A stretch of DNA of 64,000 nucleotides from a virus. A model generated the notes under the pieces. The model ran no database searches. It was not told the origin of the DNA and worked only from the letters and a program-made list of their open reading frames with translations. The stretch covers positions 1 to 64,000 of IMG/VR virus record IMGVR_UViG_3300028844_005445, one strand, 5' to 3'. Within the stretch, counting starts at the first letter, position 1. Every line of letters starts with the position of its first letter. The position numbers and the translations under genes are program-made. Positions 12,876 to 19,050 of the stretch are shown in pieces.

Positions 12876-13880
12876 ATGTCAACGAAAACAGGTAAGGTAT
12901 TAGATGGAGATTCTGAAGGTGTAAATCAGATTCTCCCACATGTTAACAAATGGGCTTGGGATCTATACAAGCAGGGTAAAAACAACAACTGGACCCCTGA
13001 AGAAGTGCCCATGACCAAAGATATTCAAAACTGGAAACAAGACGGTGTGATCAGTGAAGATGAGAAATTATTGATCAAGAGATGTCTTGGTTTCTTTGCT
13101 GGTAGTGAGAGTCTTGTGGGTAACAATTTGTTCACACTATTCAAGTACGTGACCGACCCAGAATGTAGGCAGTACATGGCGAGACAAATGTATGAAGAGT
13201 GTTTACACAATGACACGATAGTTTATATATGTGACAGCTTGGACCTTGATATAGACGAGGTATACGAAGCGTACAACACAATTCCTAGTATCAAAGCTAA
13301 AGATGATTTCTTGATGAGTGTAACCAAAGGTCTTGGTAAACATATTGATACATCAACAACTGCCGGTCAGCGTGATTTGATCAAAGGTGCATTCATATAC
13401 TGGATTGTATGTGAAGGTACGTTTTTCTTCAGTGGTTTTGCTATGTTGTTAGCACTCTCCAGGAAAATTCCCGGTGTATGTGAACAGATACAATACACAT
13501 TGAGGGACGAGAGCATTCATATCAAATTTGGTACTACACTGCTCAACAAAATTAAAGAACAGTATCCAGATGCATGGGATGATTCCTTAGAAGATGAGCT
13601 TGTAGAAAATCTAAAAGCTGCTGTTAAGCTAGAGATTCAATATGCGAAAGATGTGTTACCACGAGGTATACTTGGGTTGAATGCGGAGATGTTTGTTGAT
13701 TACATGCAGCATATAGCCAATAGAAGATTAGAAGGTTTGGATATGAAGTTTAGATATGATAGTGATAAGAATCCTTTCCCGTGGTTGAGTGAAACTATTG
13801 ATCTTCAAAAACAAAAGAACTTTTTTGAGACTAAAGTCACAGACTATCAAAATAGTGGAGCTTTAGACGACGATTTCTAA
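12876..13880 (+). CDS. nrdB: ribonucleoside-diphosphate reductase, small subunit, lacking the radical tyrosine
   Basis: 334 residues, full-length class I R2. All six metal-ligand positions are present: Glu in FFAGSESLVGN, EE..H in MYEECLHNDTIVYI, Glu in IVCEGTFFF, and E..H in RDESIHIKF. The residue four after the first ligand His, where class Ia proteins have the tyrosyl radical (H-x-x-x-Y), is Ile here (HNDTI). The first ligand is Glu rather than Asp. Both features point to a Tyr-less R2 of class Ic/Id type using a Mn/Fe or Mn/Mn centre. The C-terminus DYQNSGALDDDF is the usual NrdA-docking tail. It pairs with NrdA at the membrane-free cytosolic complex. Confidence 0.93.
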   Translation: MSTKTGKVLDGDSEGVNQILPHVNKWAWDLYKQGKNNNWTPEEVPMTKDIQNWKQDGVISEDEKLLIKRCLGFFAGSESLVGNNLFTLFKYVTDPECRQYMARQMYEECLHNDTIVYICDSLDLDIDEVYEAYNTIPSIKAKDDFLMSVTKGLGKHIDTSTTAGQRDLIKGAFIYWIVCEGTFFFSGFAMLLALSRKIPGVCEQIQYTLRDESIHIKFGTTLLNKIKEQYPDAWDDSLEDELVENLKAAVKLEIQYAKDVLPRGILGLNAEMFVDYMQHIANRRLEGLDMKFRYDSDKNPFPWLSETIDLQKQKNFFETKVTDYQNSGALDDDF

Positions 13881-13890
13881 AAAAAATAAC

Positions 13891-13919
13891 CCCGAGCTAC
13901 CTAAATACCAGTAGCTGGG
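13891..13919 (+). terminator. possible hairpin terminator after nrdB
   Basis: Inverted repeat CCCGAGCTAC / GTAGCTGGG (one bulged G) directly after nrdB. There is no T run, so a rho-independent terminator is doubtful; it may instead stabilise the 3' end. Confidence 0.4.
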
Positions 13920-13960
13920 TGCATTATATATGTAACAAAGGGGTGGGTTGCGGGATTTTT

Positions 13961-14680
13961 TTAATGGCCTCCATGGGGACCATGGTGTGTAGCTCTGTTG
14001 TCAGCATGATTTTTTCCATACACATCAGCGGCGGCTTTGGATATGACTCGTTCCAATCTAGGCCAATCACCCATTCGAGTGTCTCCGTTAGGATTTGCAT
14101 CTAATATTCCCTCTTCAACCATACGTCTTCTCAAGTCACCAGCTAGATGCTTCCAGAATGCGCTCCATCCTTTAGAACGGTAACCACCGCTGTGACCTCC
14201 ATGAGGACCATGATACGTGCCTCTATCGTCTTGATGCGCGCGTCCGTAGCAATCTGCCATGGCTTTGGCGATCACTCTTAACAATCTGGGCCAGTCCCCA
14301 CTTCTAGTATCACCATTCGGGTTACTGTCTAATATACCCTCTTCTACAGTCCGTCGGTACAGGTCACCGCGAAGTTTGTTGTAAAAATCACCCCAAGATG
14401 TTTGTGGAAAGCTTGTCAAGTGCGATGCAATTGGTATCTGAGGTATGTACGGTTTACCATGGGGGCATGGACTGTGGTATGTCCCTCTATCTGCAGCATG
14501 ATTTGGAGCGTATGTGTCTGCAAAAGCTTTAGATAACACACGTTCTAGCCTAGGCCAGTCACCCATTCGGGTGTCACCATTTGAGTTACTATCCAGTATA
14601 CCTTCTTCAACCAATCGTTTTCTCAATCTACTTTTCATGTGACTGTTGAAACTACCCCAAGATGTGTCAGTGAACCCCAT
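13961..14680 (-). CDS. triple-repeat protein with EF-hand/dockerin-like loops
   Basis: 239 residues built from three repeats of about 70-75 residues (roughly 1-70, 90-160, 170-239). Each has W..F...L..DLR.R.VEEGILD, then an Asp/Asn loop (DSNSNGDTRMGD, DSNPNGDTRSGD, DANPNGDTRMGD), WPRL.RV..KA.AD.Y, and ends H..D.R.T.H.P.GG. In each loop D1, N3, N5, G6 and D12 match the calcium-binding EF-hand/dockerin loop. The conserved His residues at repeat ends could bind another metal. The protein is expressed from a perfect late promoter, so it may be a virion or late lysis/packaging protein. No family is recognised; Ca binding is predicted from the loop pattern alone. Confidence 0.65.
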   Translation of the reverse strand: MGFTDTSWGSFNSHMKSRLRKRLVEEGILDSNSNGDTRMGDWPRLERVLSKAFADTYAPNHAADRGTYHSPCPHGKPYIPQIPIASHLTSFPQTSWGDFYNKLRGDLYRRTVEEGILDSNPNGDTRSGDWPRLLRVIAKAMADCYGRAHQDDRGTYHGPHGGHSGGYRSKGWSAFWKHLAGDLRRRMVEEGILDANPNGDTRMGDWPRLERVISKAAADVYGKNHADNRATHHGPHGGH

Positions 14681-14687
14681 ACTGTTT

Positions 14688-14695
14688 TATTTATA
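14688..14695 (-). promoter_or_regulatory. late promoter box
   Basis: Minus strand TATAAATA, 7 nt before the ATG at 14680; divergent from the plus-strand promoter whose -35 begins at 14697. Confidence 0.8.
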
Positions 14696-14696
14696 T

Positions 14697-14725
14697 TTGA
14701 CATTCCTATTGATCCAGTGTAATAT
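14697..14725 (+). promoter_or_regulatory. sigma70-type promoter, leaderless
   Basis: -35 TTGACA (14697-14702), 17 bp, -10 TAATAT (14720-14725), 6 nt, ATG at 14732. Confidence 0.75.
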
Positions 14726-14731
14726 ACATAT

Positions 14732-14923
14732 ATGAAAACTCACAAGCCTACGAATTATACAATTAATTTTGAGCAAGAAGATTTAAAGGAATATTATGTA
14801 CGTCAATGGGTATGGAAGTGGGTGGAACAATTTCATCCGGAAGCGTTTACAAAAGCTCGTGAATTTGTAAAAGCTAATTGGAGTAAAAATAATGTTGAAA
14901 ACACCAGTGAGGAGCCTATATAA
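14732..14923 (+). CDS. hypothetical protein, 63 aa
   Basis: 63 residues, Trp- and Glu-rich (EYYVRQWVWKWVEQFHPEAF), helical. No family recognised. The start is set by the leaderless promoter. The -35 and -10 of the porin gene lie within its last 30 bases, so the two genes are separately transcribed although close. Confidence 0.6.
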   Translation: MKTHKPTNYTINFEQEDLKEYYVRQWVWKWVEQFHPEAFTKAREFVKANWSKNNVENTSEEPI

Positions 14924-14924
14924 T
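14895..14924 (+). promoter_or_regulatory. sigma70-type promoter, leaderless
   Basis: -35 TTGAAA (14895-14900), 18 bp, -10 TATAAT (14919-14924), 6 nt, ATG at 14931. It lies inside the end of the preceding gene. Confidence 0.75.
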
Positions 14925-14930
14925 ATCTGT

Positions 14931-15599
14931 ATGAAGACAAATATTGTCAAATTGTTAGCCTTTGTAGCAGCAGCTACTCTGGCCATTAGTGTTAACGCCG
15001 CAGACAAAGCGCCTATCTCAGGTTCAGTCAGCACCGGCTATGCCACAGAGAACTTTTACCGTGGAGCCGATCTTGGAGATGATACTCTAAAGGTAGGTGC
15101 AGAACTTCGAGGAGGAGTCGCTGGGTTAAATGCATTCGGTAGCGTGGTAACAGATCAGTCGATCGATGGAGACGCTGATCAATACTACATCACTGCAGGT
15201 ATCGCGAGCCAATTATTTGGATTGGATTTGGCCACCGGTTACTTGCACACCGAGGGTGTACCTGGAGATGCTACAGGCGAATTGTTTGCTAGACTCACAG
15301 CTGATAAACTGCTCAACCTGTCAGGTGTTGTTTACTACGAGCTCGATGATGAGTTGTGGACAACCGAGATTGGTGTGAGTGAAACAATCGACTTGGATCT
15401 TGTGTCCGTCACCGGTCGTGCTACAGTAGGTAACACGGAGGTTACCAACAGCAATGACCGTACTTACTATGTTGTAGGTGCGGACCTTCGACGCGGACTA
15501 GTGGAAGATGTTGATCTAGTTGCTGGAGTGGAATATGTCGATGCCGACGATAGAGAGGACGACACGCTATTCCATGCTGGTTTACAGGTCAAATTCTAA
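14931..15599 (+). CDS. outer-membrane beta-barrel protein (TorF/porin-like)
   Basis: 222 residues. Residues 1-22 are a Sec signal peptide (KTNIVKLLAFVAAATLAISVNA, ANA-type cleavage). The mature chain alternates hydrophobic and polar residues in some ten strands with Gly/Tyr girdles (SGSVSTGYATENFYRGADLG, YYITAGIASQLFGLDLATGY) and ends in HAGLQVKF, the C-terminal Phe that directs barrel assembly by the Bam machinery. The STGYATENFYRG start recalls the TorF/Gcw_chp putative-porin family. It would insert in the host outer membrane during infection, perhaps changing permeability or blocking receptors. An upstream in-frame ATG (14892) is rejected because the promoter lies after it. Confidence 0.8.
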   Translation: MKTNIVKLLAFVAAATLAISVNAADKAPISGSVSTGYATENFYRGADLGDDTLKVGAELRGGVAGLNAFGSVVTDQSIDGDADQYYITAGIASQLFGLDLATGYLHTEGVPGDATGELFARLTADKLLNLSGVVYYELDDELWTTEIGVSETIDLDLVSVTGRATVGNTEVTNSNDRTYYVVGADLRRGLVEDVDLVAGVEYVDADDREDDTLFHAGLQVKF

Positions 15600-15630
15600 T
15601 CTTTGATCTAGTAGTAATAGTAATGTGTGA

Positions 15631-15659
15631 GCCCTGGTAGAAATACCAGGGCTTTTTTT
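15631..15659 (+). terminator. intrinsic terminator
   Basis: Perfect 9-bp stem GCCCTGGTA / TACCAGGGC with a GAAA tetraloop, followed by seven T. Closes the porin transcript. Confidence 0.95.
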
Positions 15660-15662
15660 GTA

Positions 15663-15670
15663 TATAAATA
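15663..15670 (+). promoter_or_regulatory. late promoter box
   Basis: TATAAATA directly after the terminator. The in-frame ATG at 15672 lies only 1 nt downstream and would be upstream of the likely transcription start, favouring ATG 15720 as the HNH start. Confidence 0.65.
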
Positions 15671-15719
15671 CATGAGTATTGGTTATGTTTGTGAACCTCG
15701 TGACAGTATAACATTGATA

Positions 15720-16283
15720 ATGTCCAAATTTTGGACTCCTATCGGGGTGACTACAGCTCAAGACAGTGTGAGAAAATTGGTCAGAGAGTCTGGAAAAAAA
15801 CGAGGTGATCAGTCCATGTTCGCGCTGGATAAACATTGCAACATAAAGGACTGGAGACAGTGGGTCGAATCGTCACATGATGAACTGTATGACAATCAAC
15901 CATACATGAGGTCCAAACATCATCGATTCCCAGTACCTACAATCATATTGACCACAACCAAATGGACATATAACTGCAAAAGAAAGCCTACATTACGGTA
16001 CATGTACAAGCGGTACCGCGGTGTTTGTCAAATCTGTGGAGAACATAAACCGTTGACTGACATGAGCGTTGAACATATTTTTCCTAAAAGTCTACACGGT
16101 ACTAACGATGATTACAACCTGACACTCACGTGTAAACCATGCAATCATACAAGAGGTAACATTTTTCCGTTTTTTTCGGAGAGTGGAGAACCTTTGGAAC
16201 CGTTACCTCAATTACCGTTTTTACATGTTTTTGGTAGTTATCGCGACGAGTGGAAGACGTATTTTGTGGCGAAACTAGACTAA
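15720..16283 (+). CDS. HNH endonuclease-like protein
   Basis: 187 residues from ATG 15720 (MSKFWTPIGVTTAQDSVRKL). The C-terminal half carries a zinc-type HNH: CQICGEHKPLTDMSVEHIFPKSLHG ... NLTLTCKPCNHTRGN (about residues 105-150), with the CxxC pair, the catalytic EHIFPKS His and the final N-x-x-R/N region, and the second CxxC (CKPC). HNH proteins of this type act in homing, restriction or packaging nicking; the N-terminal domain is unknown and no intron or split host gene is seen nearby, so it is a free-standing nuclease. A second possible start is 15672. A TATAAC stands 7 nt upstream of 15720. Confidence 0.8.
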   Translation: MSKFWTPIGVTTAQDSVRKLVRESGKKRGDQSMFALDKHCNIKDWRQWVESSHDELYDNQPYMRSKHHRFPVPTIILTTTKWTYNCKRKPTLRYMYKRYRGVCQICGEHKPLTDMSVEHIFPKSLHGTNDDYNLTLTCKPCNHTRGNIFPFFSESGEPLEPLPQLPFLHVFGSYRDEWKTYFVAKLD

Positions 16284-16286
16284 ATA
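16279..16286 (+). promoter_or_regulatory. late-type promoter box
   Basis: ACTAAATA overlapping the HNH stop codon, 5 nt before the GTG at 16292. Same arrangement as at 5247-5260. Confidence 0.45.
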
Positions 16287-16291
16287 TACAT

Positions 16292-16702
16292 GTGAAAGGG
16301 ATAAAAACAACAACACCGGGCTTGCCAGAGAATTTAGATGTTCCTAAATTCAAAGCACAGATACCAGAATACATGTTAGATGGAATGGATAACCACAACA
16401 AGTTTCTGTTGGAGCAGATATCAATAATGAAGCAACAGAACGAATGGCAGACAGACATGGTGTATAAAATATACAACTACACAAAAACAATTAACGGTAA
16501 AGTAATTGAATTGGAACACTTTAGACAGAGGCTCAACATGGAGCTCGAGCTAGATGAAAAGTGGAACGAGCGGCAACAAGAGACCGCTAAATGGAAACGA
16601 TGGGTGGTCATAGCGTTTGTCACGCTCGGTTACCCCATATACTTGGCGATTTTCAACCACATCGGTCTAGCGAAAGTGTTTGAAAACCTGCTCAAGATTT
16701 AA
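16292..16702 (+). CDS. hypothetical protein with C-terminal TM helix
   Basis: 136 residues from GTG (VKGIKTTTPGLPENLDVPKF). A polar N-terminus and a long helical, coiled-coil-like middle (QISIMKQQNEWQTDMVYKIY, LEHFRQRLNMELELDEKW) lead to one hydrophobic segment near the C-terminus (WVVIAFVTLGYPIYLAIF, about 107-124). The topology is a tail-anchored membrane protein. It precedes the coiled-coil membrane protein 16711-18084 by 8 nt, and both combine coiled coils with membrane spans, suggesting they may act together at the host membrane. Function unknown. Confidence 0.55.
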   Translation: MKGIKTTTPGLPENLDVPKFKAQIPEYMLDGMDNHNKFLLEQISIMKQQNEWQTDMVYKIYNYTKTINGKVIELEHFRQRLNMELELDEKWNERQQETAKWKRWVVIAFVTLGYPIYLAIFNHIGLAKVFENLLKI

Positions 16703-16710
16703 ATAATTAT

Positions 16711-18084
16711 ATGTTAGAACATGCAAATCAAAAGCTATTCATAGCTTTTCTAGGTTTCAGTGCGTTGTTTATCGCAGGGTGCGCTGCATTCTTCAGTGTA
16801 CGTGGTATATCGTTACTATTTGCCGGGAGCATGATACCTGTTGCGATCATGGCCACTAGTTTGGAAATTGGTAAACTGATGACCGCTAGTTTTTTATACA
16901 GGCAATGGAGTCGGTGCAAGTTTTTGATGAAGTTTTATCTGTCATTAGCAACTGTGTTGCTCATAGGCATCACATCATTAGGTGTGTACGGTTATTTGAG
17001 TGATGCGTTTGACAAGACAATGACACAAGTTAGTCTATATGAATCAAACATAGCTCAGCTCGAAAAACAAAATCAAACATACGAGAAAGAGATAGCCAAA
17101 ATAGAAGGTGCCGCAAACAGCATCGACAACAAAGCCAACGAGAGTATCGAGAGATATCAAAAAATTTATGATGATTATGTCGCAGGACAGCGTGCTAGAC
17201 AAGACAGTCTACGTGACCGGCTTAAAAAACTAGACGATTCAGTTGCTGCGATTGAAGCAGAAAAGGGTGGTTTTTTCAGTGATAAGACCACAAGATTAAA
17301 AAAATTAAAAGAATTTCAAGTACCAGAACGTACCAGCATCGATGCAAGTTTAGCGGAAATCGATGGAAATATTGATGTTGAATATAAAAAATTCTTAACC
17401 AAGGTGGAGAAGTTAAGAGAAACTACGGAGCAGGTACCAGACAACGTTGAAGATGTGAACAGTATATATGTTAAGATACGTGAAGGGGAACAAGAGATAC
17501 TCACGCTCCGTGAGAGTATACGGGACACAGACATTGGTAGTTTTAAATTTATTGCTCGGTCTTTTGATGTGGAGTTGGAAGACGTTGTTAAATGGTTCAT
17601 CATGATCATATGTGCAGTGTTTGACCCGTTGGCTGTTGTACTTATTGTGGCCTTGAACATGATGATAGCCGGGAATTGGGAAAGGGTTAAAAAAGTCGAT
17701 TCAGAAAAAAAAACTATTCAAGTAACAACTCAAATAACAACCACAAGCCAACCTCCGATAGAAACAACATATACGACAGTAACAACGACAACACCTACCA
17801 CGACTACAACTAGAGATCCTGGTAAAGTACATGTTCAGTGGCATGCTGATACTGACATGATGAACACAGTACCCATCGAAGATAAAAACATGGCTCATGT
17901 GCTAGCGCAATCGACAGAGGCTAAACAACAAGAAAAGATTGTCGAGAGAATTGTTGAAGTTGAAAAAATTGTTGAAGTACCTACAGAAGTAGAAAAAATT
18001 GTTGAAGTTGAAAAGGTAGTTTATGATCAAAATCCGTTAACGGGGTTGAAAGAATATTGGAAAAAAAGAAAAGAAAATAATTGA
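16711..18084 (+). CDS. coiled-coil membrane protein with Thr-rich and EKIVEV repeats
   Basis: 457 residues. Three N-terminal hydrophobic helices (about 8-30, 34-54 and 70-92) are followed by a long charged coiled coil (about 105-280), a further hydrophobic hairpin (VVKWFIMIICAVFDPLAVVL, about 290-320), then a Thr-rich low-complexity linker (about 335-370) and a C-terminal heptad-like repeat of VEKIVEV units ending in KKRKENN. This looks like a scaffolding or signalling-like membrane protein spanning the inner membrane with a long helical domain; no enzyme motif was found. Similar large coiled-coil membrane proteins occur in big T4-like phages without known function. Confidence 0.65.
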   Translation: MLEHANQKLFIAFLGFSALFIAGCAAFFSVRGISLLFAGSMIPVAIMATSLEIGKLMTASFLYRQWSRCKFLMKFYLSLATVLLIGITSLGVYGYLSDAFDKTMTQVSLYESNIAQLEKQNQTYEKEIAKIEGAANSIDNKANESIERYQKIYDDYVAGQRARQDSLRDRLKKLDDSVAAIEAEKGGFFSDKTTRLKKLKEFQVPERTSIDASLAEIDGNIDVEYKKFLTKVEKLRETTEQVPDNVEDVNSIYVKIREGEQEILTLRESIRDTDIGSFKFIARSFDVELEDVVKWFIMIICAVFDPLAVVLIVALNMMIAGNWERVKKVDSEKKTIQVTTQITTTSQPPIETTYTTVTTTTPTTTTTRDPGKVHVQWHADTDMMNTVPIEDKNMAHVLAQSTEAKQQEKIVERIVEVEKIVEVPTEVEKIVEVEKVVYDQNPLTGLKEYWKKRKENN

Positions 18085-18109
18085 AACTTTAATTTACATA
18101 ATATATAAT
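18081..18109 (+). promoter_or_regulatory. sigma70-type promoter, leaderless
   Basis: -35 TTGAAA (18081-18086, overlapping the previous stop), 17 bp, -10 TATAAT (18104-18109), 7 nt, ATG at 18117. Confidence 0.8.
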
Positions 18110-18116
18110 ATATGAT

Positions 18117-18539
18117 ATGAGTAATGGAAAAGGTAGTAAGCAAAGACCTACAAATATAAAAAAGTATGGTAAAAATTACGATAAAGCATTTAAGAAAAAA
18201 ATAAAGAAAGCTGCTCAAGAAGCGAACGTTAATATAGATCCGGACACTGGAACTATTACAGTTTCAAATAAAGCTGGTACAATCAAGACTAAGGAACGTA
18301 AGATTGTTATCAAACGTGAATATACGGACCAAAACGGTATAGAAATGTGTATTGTCAATATTGATGATGCCATGACAAACAAGACCATGGAAAAAAGGAT
18401 GTTGAAAGCTCTTGAGCATGGTATTGTAAATGATGAGCACCCAGAAGCTATCAAAGCTGTACTACAAGAGAAAGAGATGGTAGCAAAGCTAGAAAAACAG
18501 TTGAAAGAGAAGAAATCTAGTAAAAGTAAAACTAAATAA
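18117..18539 (+). CDS. hypothetical basic protein, 140 aa
   Basis: 140 residues, Lys-rich. The N-terminus MSNGKGSKQRPTNIKKYGKN recurs, as I recall, in conserved small T4-like phage proteins (GKG.KQRP), with no known role. The centre is beta-like (TGTITVSNKAGTIKTKERKI) and the C-terminus is a charged helix. Nucleic-acid binding is plausible from composition. Leaderless start. Confidence 0.6.
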   Translation: MSNGKGSKQRPTNIKKYGKNYDKAFKKKIKKAAQEANVNIDPDTGTITVSNKAGTIKTKERKIVIKREYTDQNGIEMCIVNIDDAMTNKTMEKRMLKALEHGIVNDEHPEAIKAVLQEKEMVAKLEKQLKEKKSSKSKTK

Positions 18540-18546
18540 CTATATC

Positions 18547-19050
18547 ATGATATCGGCAGAAATAAGTAAAAGATTAACCGAGGGATTGGCCAAACTCAGA
18601 GCCATAACAGAACCTACGCAGAGTATAGGCGATGTTAATTACTATACAGAGTACAACTCTCAAGAAACAGAAGAACAGGTCTATGAAAAAGAGCACCCGG
18701 AGCAAATGACGTTTTGTTATGATACGGAAGAGACTCCTATGACACAGGATGAAATTTATAGTCAAACCGAGCTTTACCAACCGGACATGTGCTATGCACA
18801 AAAGCCTGTTCATCAGAACGATCTCAAAGTTACTTTAGATGGCTACAAGAAGTGGTATCAGGATGTGATCGATGATGCCCGGGCATGGGCCGATAAACCC
18901 AGCGATAAGAAGAAGATTGCTACGGCAATTGAATATGTGTTCGAGACAGCCAAGACCGCGCCTAGGGTCAATAACAAACTAACCGATCGCCTCAAGCATG
19001 ATGAACTGATGAGGATAGTTTCGAAATTAGTTAAATTTACAAAAAATTAA
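18547..19050 (+). CDS. hypothetical acidic protein, 167 aa
   Basis: 167 residues. Acidic Tyr/Glu-rich N-terminal half (INYYTEYNSQETEEQVYEKE-like) and a helical C-terminal half (YKKWYQDVIDDARAWADKPS...). A late-type ACTAAATA box stands 8 nt upstream. Its TAA stop shares a TTAA tetranucleotide with the stop of the convergent baseplate gene. No family recognised. Confidence 0.55.
   Translation: MISAEISKRLTEGLAKLRAITEPTQSIGDVNYYTEYNSQETEEQVYEKEHPEQMTFCYDTEETPMTQDEIYSQTELYQPDMCYAQKPVHQNDLKVTLDGYKKWYQDVIDDARAWADKPSDKKKIATAIEYVFETAKTAPRVNNKLTDRLKHDELMRIVSKLVKFTKN

Noticed and set aside
15672-15719. Extra 16 residues at the HNH N-terminus
   Set aside because: The ATG at 15672 lies 1 nt after the late box and would be upstream of the transcription start; kept only as an alternative.
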